NCBI GenBank assembly: GCA_035506215.1
Contig: DATJPW010000231.1
Coordinates: forward strand, 1-64,000
Direction of reading: 5' to 3'
Length of the DNA: 64,000 bases
Origin: DATJPW01 sp035506215
GTDB lineage: Bacteria; Desulfobacterota; Desulfomonilia; Desulfomonilales; Desulfomonilaceae
Position numbers and translations under genes: made by a program. Positions 55,081 to 63,261 of the stretch are shown in pieces. The notes below the pieces were generated by a model. The model saw only the letters and a program-made list of their open reading frames with translations, was not told where the DNA came from and did not search any database. Position 1 is the first letter of the stretch. Every line of letters starts with the position of its first letter.

Positions 55081-55356
55081 TTGAAGTGTGAAAAGTGTGG
55101 TTACATAAGCTTCGATTACAACGCTGCGTGTCCGCAATGCAGCAAGGATCTCTCATCTGTGCGTGGTAGGCTCGGAATCCATCAAGACCCGCCTGAGGTG
55201 GATTTCGACGAGTTCTTCAGTGGTTCGTCGGGTGCTTACAAGGCCCGGGATTCGGCAGGACCATCAGAATCCGAGCTGGGTGGAGAAGCCATGGGAGAGG
55301 CAGAACTCGATCTTGAGGACATGGGCGATGAGTTCGAGTTCACCCTCGACGACTGA
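55081..55356 (+). CDS. zinc-ribbon miniprotein with acidic tail
   Basis: A 91-residue protein. The N-terminus is a four-cysteine zinc ribbon (CEKCG, then CPQCSKDL), and the C-terminal half is strongly acidic and probably disordered (ELDLEDMGDEFEFTLDD). The TTG start is supported by a GGAGGTGA site 3 bases upstream. It is divergent from the M48 gene with about 45 bases between starts. I know this layout as a recurring hypothetical protein in Desulfobacterota but cannot name a function. Confidence 0.72.
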   Translation: MKCEKCGYISFDYNAACPQCSKDLSSVRGRLGIHQDPPEVDFDEFFSGSSGAYKARDSAGPSESELGGEAMGEAELDLEDMGDEFEFTLDD

Positions 55357-55464
55357 TGAGATGTCTGCCGGACCTGAATAACCCTTAATTTCTGAAATCG
55401 CCGATGAGAGTTCGATGGCTCGTTTCCTACGCCCACGGGGTTTGACGTCGGTCCCCCTACCCTT

Positions 55465-55866
55465 TTAATCTTTACGATCTTCCAGAGGCCACTGCCCCTT
55501 CTCCTGAAGCACCTCTCTGAGCACCTTTAAAGCCTGATTGACTACCGGCATTCCACCGTAGATTCCGCACTGGAAGATTACTTCAGCCACATATTCCGGA
55601 CTGCATCCGACATTCAATGCTCCGTAGATGTGGAGCTTCAGCTCTTCCGTTCTGCCCAGAACCGTCAAAGCCGCCACTGTGATCAGTTGGCGAGTAGGAT
55701 GAGGAATGCGTTCTCTTCCGTACATCCTCCCCGTTATAAATAGGGAAAGTTCACGAGCCATACCCTTATCAAAGGAGCGCCAAAGATCGAACGGTCTTTC
55801 GTCAGGAAAATCGTCAAAATAGAGTCTTGCCACCTGCGCTGTTTTCTCTTTTGCATCATCATCCAT
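55465..55866 (-). CDS. carboxymuconolactone decarboxylase (CMD) family protein
   Basis: A 133-residue all-helical CMD-domain protein (PHPTRQLITVAALTVLGR, then LKLHIYGALNVGCSPEYVAEVIFQ). The AhpD-type CxxC pair is absent: one Cys (NVGCSPEYV) occupies the first site and a Cys in IFQCGIYGG lies further on. An alkylhydroperoxidase function is therefore unlikely. The substrate is unknown. The ATG at 55866 has GAGGTG 5 bases upstream. Confidence 0.85.
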   Translation of the reverse strand: MDDDAKEKTAQVARLYFDDFPDERPFDLWRSFDKGMARELSLFITGRMYGRERIPHPTRQLITVAALTVLGRTEELKLHIYGALNVGCSPEYVAEVIFQCGIYGGMPVVNQALKVLREVLQEKGQWPLEDRKD

Positions 55867-55959
55867 GAACACACCTCGAAGTACGGTTACGTCCAGGCAT
55901 TTATACATGCGAAACCACGAACGGACTTGTCCTGCTCGCCCAGAAATCCTGTGGTGATA

Positions 55960-56886
55960 TCAAGCATCAGGAATAATCATACCATCATACGATACAAACA
56001 CTCGACCCGGGACATCGTAATCTCCGCAGATTCTATCCACGATGCCCTGCCACTCCGATTGGCAAGTAGGTATCGGGTAAGGTTCGCCTGTGGATGGATC
56101 TGACAATGGCGACAAAGGCTCCAATTTCTTCAAAAAATTGTTGCAGGGATCTCCTGAGACTCGGTCTGCATCGGACATGTGCACGAGATATGAGGCCAGC
56201 CTCGGCTTCCATCTCTTAATGTAATCGATAGCTCGCTGGAAGCTCATATGGTTCGGACGATTTTCCCGCGGTTCATTGAGCCAGTGAGACTGGATCACCA
56301 CAATGTCAGGGTCTGACAGCGCCGGGATTTCTTCTTCCACGCGGATCAGGTCCGAAGTGTAGATTAGTTTCAACGGCTTGTTGCTTCCGCCATTGTCTTC
56401 CAGCACATAACCGACGGAACCGGCCGCTGAAGGCCCATGAAATGTCTTAAACGGGGTAATCCGAGTATTGATTCCTTCCAGTGGAATCCCCGGGACCGCC
56501 GACCTTTTCACTATTAAAGAACCGATCAAATAGCTGAATCGTAGCTCAATGGCTTGCCAGGACTTCTCAGTGGCATAGACAGGAACAGGTTGCCACTCCT
56601 CCCGCGGGACCGATCTTCGAAAAGCTACAAGATCGTCCATTCCCAGGAAATGATCGCCATGCTCGTGTGTGATTATGACCGCATCCGGCCGCGGCATAAG
56701 CGATCTCCTCATCTGGAAACCAAGATCCGGTCCACAATCCACCAAGATAGTCTCCTTGCCTTTCACCAGAAGCGACGTTCGGGTACGGTGTTCGCCAAGG
56801 GTATTCATTTTACGACATATCGTGCATTCACAGGAGTGCTCAGGGACACTCCACGCGCTACCGGTGCCTAAAAAAATGATTTCCAT
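55960..56886 (-). CDS. MBL-fold metallohydrolase, PhnP-like
   Basis: A 308-residue metallo-beta-lactamase-fold phosphodiesterase. It opens IIFLGTGSAWSVP and has the cysteine patch CECTIC seen in PhnP-type proteins, which bind a structural zinc. The catalytic signature is THEHGDHFLGMDDL, with later ligands in FHGPSA, YTSDL and HMSDADRV. PhnP cleaves cyclic ribose phosphates, but no phosphonate genes are near, so the substrate is open. It lies 130 bases downstream of infA on the same strand. Confidence 0.85.
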   Translation of the reverse strand: MEIIFLGTGSAWSVPEHSCECTICRKMNTLGEHRTRTSLLVKGKETILVDCGPDLGFQMRRSLMPRPDAVIITHEHGDHFLGMDDLVAFRRSVPREEWQPVPVYATEKSWQAIELRFSYLIGSLIVKRSAVPGIPLEGINTRITPFKTFHGPSAAGSVGYVLEDNGGSNKPLKLIYTSDLIRVEEEIPALSDPDIVVIQSHWLNEPRENRPNHMSFQRAIDYIKRWKPRLASYLVHMSDADRVSGDPCNNFLKKLEPLSPLSDPSTGEPYPIPTCQSEWQGIVDRICGDYDVPGRVFVSYDGMIIPDA

Positions 56887-57016
56887 AAATCCAACCTACG
56901 TCCTATGCCCCAGCGGAGAAAAAGGATGCGAAGTACAAAGCTGTCTCAACTTCTCTGGTCGATTCAAAGGCTTCTTGGAGGCATCACACGGTTCGGGGGG
57001 CGTCACTTCGAGAGTT

Positions 57017-57235
57017 TTACTTGCCACGATAGACTATGAGGCCGTGGGAAAGATCATAAGGCGAAAGAGCCACAGTTACACGGTCACCCAGGAGTACTTT
57101 TATTCGGTATCTGGACATTCTGCCCGAAAGTTTGGTTCTTATACTTCTACCGTCGTCCGTTTCAACCTGATACATTCCACCTGAATGGACTTTTACGACT
57201 GTTCCTTCAATTTTAACGTTATCTTCTCTACTCAC
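57017..57235 (-). CDS. infA: translation initiation factor IF-1
   Basis: A 72-residue single S1/OB-fold protein matching IF-1 in length and layout: IEGTVVKVHSGGMYQVETDDG, LSGRMSRYRIKVLLGDRVTV and the ending SPYDLSHGLIVYR. IF-1 binds the 30S A site during initiation. Several positions differ from common IF-1 (TKLSGRMSRY where AHISGKMRKH is usual), and it lies away from ribosomal protein genes, so it may be a second copy. GTG start. Confidence 0.9.
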   Translation of the reverse strand: MSREDNVKIEGTVVKVHSGGMYQVETDDGRSIRTKLSGRMSRYRIKVLLGDRVTVALSPYDLSHGLIVYRGK

Positions 57236-57325
57236 GTGCCGGATTTTCCTCCAAGTTATAATCAGTTAACCATCCATGCGCCTCCCCGAGATCGTTGAGG
57301 ACTTATGTTGCAAGCACTAGGTAGG

Positions 57326-57354
57326 AACTAACATCTATCTGTATTTTTTGTCAA
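57326..57354 (-). promoter_or_regulatory. possible promoter of infA
   Basis: Minus strand: TTGACA (57354-57349), a 17-base spacer, then TTAGTT (57331-57326). It overlaps the end of kdsB and would separate infA from the Kdo operon. Confidence 0.4.
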
Positions 57355-58106
57355 ATCATCTTTGCATAAGTTTCTCGGACGCGAGCCAAATCTGCTGGGG
57401 TGTCGACCTCGATGGAATCCTTGTCAGTTATTACCACCTTGATACGGTATCCGTTTTCAAGTGCTCGAAGTTGTTCTAATCTTTCGGCCTGTTCCAGGAT
57501 TCCGCGGGGAAGCTTCGCAAATACCTGCAAGAAATCGTTACGGTATGCATAAATCCCGTGATGCTTGTAGTACACGGGCTCGACGTCCGGGACTCCAAAG
57601 TGAGGAATGGTCGATCGTGAGAAATAGATGGCATAACCATCCTTGTCCATCACCGTTTTCACTGCGTTGGGATGGGTTATCTCTTCGTCTCTGACGATCT
57701 TATAGATCAATGTACTCATTGGGATTCCTGGATCAGACAGCAACGGCCGGACGACTTCTTCCGCCATAACAGGATCGAACAGAGGCTGATCGCCCTGAAT
57801 ATTCACCGCTATGTCCGCTCCTTTCATCGCTATCTCACGGGCGGCTTCGGCAATTCTGTCAGTCCCGGAGAGGTGATCACGAGATGTTAAAATGGCCCTT
57901 CCACCATGACCATGAACCGTTTCCAGGATCTCCTGCGAATCAGTAGCGACATAGACTTCCTTTAGGACGGGACATCTCAGGGCTCGCTCGAACACTCTCA
58001 TGATCATGGGCCGTCCCTGGATATCCGCCAGGGGTTTGCCTGGAAATCGAGTAGATTGAGCGCGGGCGGGAATAAATCCTATTATGTCGAAGGGCATTTC
58101 CACCAT
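57351..58106 (-). CDS. kdsB: CMP-Kdo/CMP-Kdo8N synthetase
   Basis: A 251-residue cytidylyltransferase activating a 3-deoxy-octulosonate sugar with CTP. It shows the nucleotide-binding IPARAQSTRFPGKPL, TDSQEILE, NIQGDQPLFDP and HHGIYAYRNDFL. Standard KdsB activates Kdo; when clustered with kdnA and kdnB, as here, it is expected to accept 8-amino-8-deoxy-Kdo. Last gene of kdnB-kdnA-kdsB. Confidence 0.93.
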   Translation of the reverse strand: MVEMPFDIIGFIPARAQSTRFPGKPLADIQGRPMIMRVFERALRCPVLKEVYVATDSQEILETVHGHGGRAILTSRDHLSGTDRIAEAAREIAMKGADIAVNIQGDQPLFDPVMAEEVVRPLLSDPGIPMSTLIYKIVRDEEITHPNAVKTVMDKDGYAIYFSRSTIPHFGVPDVEPVYYKHHGIYAYRNDFLQVFAKLPRGILEQAERLEQLRALENGYRIKVVITDKDSIEVDTPADLARVRETYAKMI

Positions 58107-58217
58107 AGTTCAATAAAGTCACTGAGCACTGTGAAAACCCGCCAAATGTGCCCGGGAAAAAACGCCTTTGGTCTAAATGTGCTTTGGTAGAGTCGGAATG
58201 TCGTTGCAGGCGGTCTC

Positions 58218-59423
58218 CTACAATATCTCTTCAGCAGTAGCTTGCAGCTCCATTGTTATACGTTCTATGAGTTCTTCATCCATCTGCAGGAATATGGGGA
58301 TAACCACGAATCTTTCCAGTATCGCACTACTGATGGGAAGCATGTCTTTTGAATAACGGAAATCTCCTCCGTAGGGAGGTCCGGAAAATGGAAACTCACC
58401 ACCCCAAGCTGTCTTACGTTCGATGAGGTGTTCCCAGTTCGACAGGAAATGCCAGAAGTTGTCTCTAAAATAAATAGCGCTGAGACCCTTCTGGGTGAGA
58501 CTCTTATGAAATCCCCTGGCTTTGTCGGCATCCGGCAGGGCGAAACACACGTGGGTGTAGCTATCTTTACCTCCTTCCGGAAGGGCCCGCATGGTTATCC
58601 CCTGGATGCTCTCCAGTGTTTCACGTATCAGCCTTTGATTTTCCTGCTGGCGCTGTATCATGTCATCCACTTTGCCTAGTTGGGCGATACCAACAGCCCC
58701 CTGCAATTCTCCCATGCGGTAGTTCATCCCCAAGAAGTTTCGGCCTTCAAGCGCTCGCCCCACATCAGGATTGTGATCGTGGCCATGATCACAGTACTCA
58801 GAGATCCGGACGTACAAATCTCGATCATTGGTGACCACCATACCGCCTTCGCCCGTGGTGACCGTCTTGTAAAAATCAAAAGAGAAGGTCCCGAAATCCC
58901 CCCAGGTGCCCAGTTTCTTACCTCCCACTGCCGCTCCGATAGCCTGGGCAGTGTCTTCAATTACTGCAATATTATGCTTACGGGCTATTTCGATGATCTC
59001 CTGAATACGGGCAGGCGAGCCAAGCATGTGGACAGGTATGACCGCCTTTGTCTTGTCGGTGATCTTCTTCTCAAAATCCGCAGGGTCCATGTTGAGGGTC
59101 TCATCGATCTCGGCTGGAACCGGAACTGCGCCTGATTCGATTATAGCTTCAAAAGTCGCCACAAACGTAAACCCTTGTGTAATCACCTCCGCTCCGGGAC
59201 GGACTCCCAGTGCCGCAAGCGAGGCCCTCAAGGCCGTAGTCCCCGATGTGACCGCCTGCGCATAGGCAGCACCCGTATACTGGGCAAATTTATCCTCGAA
59301 TTCCTTGACCTTATAAATGCCTTTGCGTTCATTCTTGAATTCATAACGAAAGAGGATACCCGTATCCAGGACTTCATCCGCCTGTTCTTTTTCTGCCTGT
59401 CCCATCCATTCGTATCCTGGCAT
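58218..59423 (-). CDS. kdnA: DegT/DnrJ/EryC1-type PLP aminotransferase, probable KdnA
   Basis: A 401-residue sugar aminotransferase. The PLP lysine lies in FSFDFYKTVTTGEGG; other motifs are TSGTTALRASLAALG, VIPVHMLGSPARI and VIEDTAQAIGA. In Shewanella, KdnA transfers an amino group to 8-keto-Kdo made by KdnB. The immediate neighbours here, an Fe-type alcohol dehydrogenase upstream and kdsB downstream, reproduce that set. By itself the family is broad (many deoxyamino sugars), so the assignment depends on context. Confidence 0.82.
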   Translation of the reverse strand: MPGYEWMGQAEKEQADEVLDTGILFRYEFKNERKGIYKVKEFEDKFAQYTGAAYAQAVTSGTTALRASLAALGVRPGAEVITQGFTFVATFEAIIESGAVPVPAEIDETLNMDPADFEKKITDKTKAVIPVHMLGSPARIQEIIEIARKHNIAVIEDTAQAIGAAVGGKKLGTWGDFGTFSFDFYKTVTTGEGGMVVTNDRDLYVRISEYCDHGHDHNPDVGRALEGRNFLGMNYRMGELQGAVGIAQLGKVDDMIQRQQENQRLIRETLESIQGITMRALPEGGKDSYTHVCFALPDADKARGFHKSLTQKGLSAIYFRDNFWHFLSNWEHLIERKTAWGGEFPFSGPPYGGDFRYSKDMLPISSAILERFVVIPIFLQMDEELIERITMELQATAEEIL

Positions 59424-59544
59424 TGAATATCCTCCTCGGTCTCAGTCTGGAACTGAACAAAGGCTCAGTCGAATTGATAAGCTCCCCTGCCGGCAAATCG
59501 AACCGATATACGTGCCATCCGACTTTGCCGCGGACTCTCCACAA

Positions 59545-60708
59545 TCAGCCAAACGCGTTTTCGTAGATGCTTTGCGCCTCCTCAGGGCCAAGGATTCTAG
59601 GATTGTTCTCCACCGGCCGCGTCACTTTTAACGCTCCCTCCACCAGCGAAGGGATATCAGCCTTGGGAATTCCGAGATCCGCCAAACTGGAAGGCACCCC
59701 GATGTCGGAACCGAGGGTCCTGACAGCTTCCACCGCGGCAGTCGCGGCTCGCCGAGCACTCACGCCATTTGTCGATTCTCCCATGCACTGGGCTATCATG
59801 GCAAAGTGAGTCTCTTCCGCGGGCAGGTTAAACTCCATCACATGCGGTAAGAGTATCGCATTCGCAAGCCCATGAGGGATTCTGTAATTGGCTCCCAAAG
59901 GATATGCCAAAGCATGAGCCGCCCCTACCCCGGCGTCCGCTAGAGCCATTCCGCCAAGTGCGCTGGCCAAAAGCATTTTTTCTCGGGTTCCGAAGTCATA
60001 TCCATGAAAAACGGCTCGCCGCAAATTGTCTGAGATGAGGGACACGGCACGCAGGGCCAATGCTTCGGTAAAGGTAGTTGACGAACGGCTTGTCACTGAC
60101 TCAATAGCATGGGTGATCGCATCCATGCCCGTGAAAGCGGTAACATCGGGAGGAAGAGAGATCGTGAGTGCGGGGTCCAGCAAACCCACGTCAGGGAATA
60201 GGTACTCGCTGTTGATACCGCCCTTCACACCTGTCTCCCTGTTGGTGAAGACAGCAGTGAAGGTCACCTCTGAGCCGGTGCCTGCCGTGGTAGGTATCAT
60301 GATAGTCGGGGTTCCTGGTAGTTCAACACGATTCAGGCCGACGTACTGCTCCGCATTGCCCTCGTTGGTGATGAGTACGGCTGCCGCTTTCGCCGTATCC
60401 ATAGCGGACCCGCCGCCTATTCCGATTACGATGTCCGCTTTAAGTTCGCGTCCCACGTTCGCGGCTTCATCCGCATTATCGAGGTATGGCTCGGGTTCGA
60501 CATTTTGAAACACCTCTCCGACCAGTCCGGCCTGAGTGAGGCTGTTCATTACTGGTTCCAGTAGACCGTGTGTTCCCAGCGCAGGGTCGGCAACAAGGAG
60601 AAATCTTGCCCCACCTGCATCACGAGCTATTTCGCCGAGACTTGCAAGTGAACCGCGCCCGAAAAGGATATTGGTTCTGATATGAAATTTCCAAAGATTT
60701 TCGATCAT
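59545..60708 (-). CDS. kdnB: iron-containing alcohol dehydrogenase, probable KdnB
   Basis: A 387-residue group III (Fe-dependent) alcohol dehydrogenase. The NAD-binding motif is GIGGGSAMDTAKA; metal-site segments are GMDAITHAIES, AAHALAYPLGANYRIPHG and nearby histidines. KdnB oxidises the C8 hydroxyl of Kdo, after which KdnA aminates it. Its place at the head of kdnB-kdnA-kdsB supports this; in isolation it could be an alcohol or butanol dehydrogenase. It has its own promoter. Confidence 0.8.
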   Translation of the reverse strand: MIENLWKFHIRTNILFGRGSLASLGEIARDAGGARFLLVADPALGTHGLLEPVMNSLTQAGLVGEVFQNVEPEPYLDNADEAANVGRELKADIVIGIGGGSAMDTAKAAAVLITNEGNAEQYVGLNRVELPGTPTIMIPTTAGTGSEVTFTAVFTNRETGVKGGINSEYLFPDVGLLDPALTISLPPDVTAFTGMDAITHAIESVTSRSSTTFTEALALRAVSLISDNLRRAVFHGYDFGTREKMLLASALGGMALADAGVGAAHALAYPLGANYRIPHGLANAILLPHVMEFNLPAEETHFAMIAQCMGESTNGVSARRAATAAVEAVRTLGSDIGVPSSLADLGIPKADIPSLVEGALKVTRPVENNPRILGPEEAQSIYENAFG

Positions 60709-60752
60709 TAGAGCCTCGATGGTCTAACCGAACCATTCGTCGAGAGGGTAAG

Positions 60753-60781
60753 TTTATAACAGAAAACCCGCTGCCGGGCAA
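60753..60781 (-). promoter_or_regulatory. sigma-70-type promoter of kdnB-kdnA-kdsB
   Basis: Minus strand: TTGCCC (60781-60776), a 17-base spacer, then TATAAA (60758-60753), 45 bases before the kdnB start. Confidence 0.5.
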
Positions 60782-60801
60782 GCGAAGAAAACACTTACGT
60801 T

Positions 60802-60829
60802 TTTACGAGCCTTATGCTAATTATATAAG
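60802..60829 (+). promoter_or_regulatory. possible promoter of ffh
   Basis: TTTACG at 60802-60807, a 16-base spacer, then TATAAG at 60824-60829, 36 bases before the GTG. Confidence 0.4.
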
Positions 60830-60864
60830 TTTCAGAAAAAGTTTGCGACCAGGAGGCTTCACCA

Positions 60865-62400
60865 GTGCTGGAAGCACTTACCAGCGGTTTCCGAAATGCT
60901 CAACAATACCTTCAGGGGATGCGCACGCTCAACGAGGAGAACCTCACCGAAGCCCTGAAGATGATTCGAGTCTCGCTCCTCGAAGCGGATGTCGAATTCC
61001 AAGTAGCCCGGTCTTTCGTCGACAGACTCAAGCAACAGGCCCTGGGACAAGTAGTTCAGGTAAGAGTCAAACACAAAGATAAGAAGCTCAAGATCGCCCC
61101 AGGCGAGTATTTCATAAGCCTTTGCCACAAAGAACTGGTCCGTCTCATGGGTCCGGTGGACTCGTCACTAAATCTACGGACCAAACCGGTGAGCAGTGTG
61201 ATGATGGTCGGCCTTCAGGGATCCGGCAAAACCACGACTGCTGCCAAGCTCGCACGTCTATTGATGAAGAATGGGAAGCGGCCGATGCTTGTGGCTGCGG
61301 ACATTTACCGTCCTGCTGCTGTCGAACAGCTACGCAAGCTTGGCTCTGATCTCGATATCCCCGTCTTTTCGGACGGGGGCGCCGAACCCCCGGAGATCTG
61401 CAAAGAGTCCCTAAGGGAAGCGGCTCTGAAAAGCCGAGATGTCGTTATTTTTGATACCGCGGGGCGTTTGACCGTTGATGAAGCTTTGATGGAAGAACTC
61501 CGGAAAATACAAGAACTTACCGCTCCGGATGACATTCTCCTCGTGTGCGACGCAATGATCGGCCAGGATTCCGTAAATATCGCAAAATCATTTAACGAAA
61601 GAATTCGGCTGACCGGCTTCATTCTCACAAAGCTCGACGGTGATGCTCGCGGCGGCGCTGCCCTATCAGTTAAGGAAGCTGCAGGAGTGCCGATCAAATT
61701 CGTCGGCATGGGTGAAGGTCTGGACAGGTTGGAAGAGTTCCGCCCCGAGGGCCTGGCTTCACGCATACTCGGGTTTGGGGACGTCGTAGGTTTGGTAAAG
61801 GATTTCGAAGAAGTCCTGGACGAGAAGCAAGCCGAAGAAGACGCCATGCGTATGCTTCGAGGCGAATTCACTTTGAGTGACTTTCTCGGCCAAATCAAGG
61901 CGATCAAGAAGATGGGGCCCTTGCAAGATCTTGTTGAGAAACTCCCGTTTTTCTCCGGGGGACTCCCTGCATCCGCACAGGTGGATGATTATGAATTGGT
62001 CCGCGTCGAAGCAATAATTAACTCCATGACACCAAAGGAACGTCGAAACCCTGATATAATGAATCAAAGCAGGATAAACAGGATTTCTCAAGGCTCCGGC
62101 AGGACGGATAAAGAAGTTAGGGACCTCCTGGCCAAGTTTAAGGATATGCGTGATCTGATGTCCGCGATGGGCGGAGGCAAGATACGAGGCCGTTGGAAAG
62201 GAATGAAGGGCCTCAGACAAATGCTCGGAGGGGGAGGCGCAGTTCCGACCGGCCAAGAAGAATCTGTGCATGGCCTGGGAAATCCTTTCGGACTGCCGGA
62301 GGTCCGAAAGGGTAAGGTAATTTCGCAAAAGGCTTTGGAGAGACAGAGAAAGAAGAGCAAATTGGCTAAAATGGCCCGAAAAAAAGCGAGAAAAAAGTAA
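60865..62400 (+). CDS. ffh: signal recognition particle protein Ffh
   Basis: A 511-residue SRP GTPase that binds signal sequences and 4.5S RNA and hands ribosomes to FtsY. The N domain (about 1-90) is followed by the G domain (about 100-300) with GLQGSGKTTTAAKLA, DTAGR and TKLDGDARGGAAL, then the Met-rich M domain (about 325-450) ending GMKGLRQMLGGGG. The last 45 residues are very Lys/Arg-rich. GTG start with AGGAGG 8 bases upstream. The rpsP-trmD genes often found after ffh are absent. Confidence 0.97.
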   Translation: MLEALTSGFRNAQQYLQGMRTLNEENLTEALKMIRVSLLEADVEFQVARSFVDRLKQQALGQVVQVRVKHKDKKLKIAPGEYFISLCHKELVRLMGPVDSSLNLRTKPVSSVMMVGLQGSGKTTTAAKLARLLMKNGKRPMLVAADIYRPAAVEQLRKLGSDLDIPVFSDGGAEPPEICKESLREAALKSRDVVIFDTAGRLTVDEALMEELRKIQELTAPDDILLVCDAMIGQDSVNIAKSFNERIRLTGFILTKLDGDARGGAALSVKEAAGVPIKFVGMGEGLDRLEEFRPEGLASRILGFGDVVGLVKDFEEVLDEKQAEEDAMRMLRGEFTLSDFLGQIKAIKKMGPLQDLVEKLPFFSGGLPASAQVDDYELVRVEAIINSMTPKERRNPDIMNQSRINRISQGSGRTDKEVRDLLAKFKDMRDLMSAMGGGKIRGRWKGMKGLRQMLGGGGAVPTGQEESVHGLGNPFGLPEVRKGKVISQKALERQRKKSKLAKMARKKARKK

Positions 62401-62474
62401 TTTCTTGCCGGCAGCCCCCGCCTTTTCCTGGCTGTGGGCTCATCACCTGACCAATAGTCTATATGGAGGGGAGC

Positions 62475-62954
62475 ATGACAATACTTGGTCTGATCGCGAT
62501 GATAATTTTGGGGATATTGAGCGCTGCGCTCAGCTACCGTAAGAAGAACTATTATCTTCGGGTCTTTGACGACATTTTGGGGAGAGAAGGAGACGAAAGG
62601 CTCCAAACGCGAGTCGGCCGTGGCTTTATCTACGGGTTCTTCTTTCCGATTTATTTTGTGTTTCTACTTGGAGGGCTGATAGCTCTCGTTTTGTTTCTTA
62701 TTGTGGCGGGCATCGTTGCAGCTATAGTTTTCGTTCTGGTTTGGATCTCTGAAAAACTGCTTCCGCATGATTGGTTCGGCGAAATCATGTTTCGCCTGTT
62801 TGAATCGATTGGATGGAAAGAAGCGGAGAGGGCCGGGGAGGCCGTCAAACCAGTCACACCGGTCACCGGCGGGCCGACAACCGAGCAAGAACCCCCATCG
62901 GCTCCGTCGACTGCCTCAAGCGATGAGGGCCCGAAATCAGAGGGCACTCCTTGA
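62475..62954 (+). CDS. small membrane protein, unknown function
   Basis: A 159-residue protein with an N-terminal hydrophobic segment (residues 2-18), a basic loop and two or three further hydrophobic segments between about 50 and 95 (FGLIALVLFLIVAGIV-type). A Pro/Thr/Glu-rich, probably disordered tail ends it. The second ATG (62475) is used because GGAGG lies 5 bases upstream. No family is recognised. It follows ffh by 74 bases. Confidence 0.65.
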   Translation: MTILGLIAMIILGILSAALSYRKKNYYLRVFDDILGREGDERLQTRVGRGFIYGFFFPIYFVFLLGGLIALVLFLIVAGIVAAIVFVLVWISEKLLPHDWFGEIMFRLFESIGWKEAERAGEAVKPVTPVTGGPTTEQEPPSAPSTASSDEGPKSEGTP

Positions 62955-63261
62955 CGACGATCTCGTTAAGGCGCAAAGTAGCGGCTATAAGGTGTCGGCT
63001 TTTCTCCTGCGGGAAATACTGCTGATTTTTTCGTGAATTCAGCCAAAGCGAAAGACTCTCGGCCCTGCCAACATTGCGGCCGGGCTGACTGACACCCTCC
63101 TTATGGCGTCGCATGTAAGCATATCATGACCAGGGCCGACAGCTCTTTTGAATGCTTAACCTGCTGCCGGCAACCTTTCCAGTGTTTGAAGGCTGGGACG
63201 ATTGAGCACCCTGATCGATTCCAGAAATAATCAGAAATGCCTACCCTTCGGGCCTGCGTCC
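62955..63261. other. intergenic region, no gene seen
   Basis: About 300 bases with no supported gene, RNA or terminator. Confidence 0.4.
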
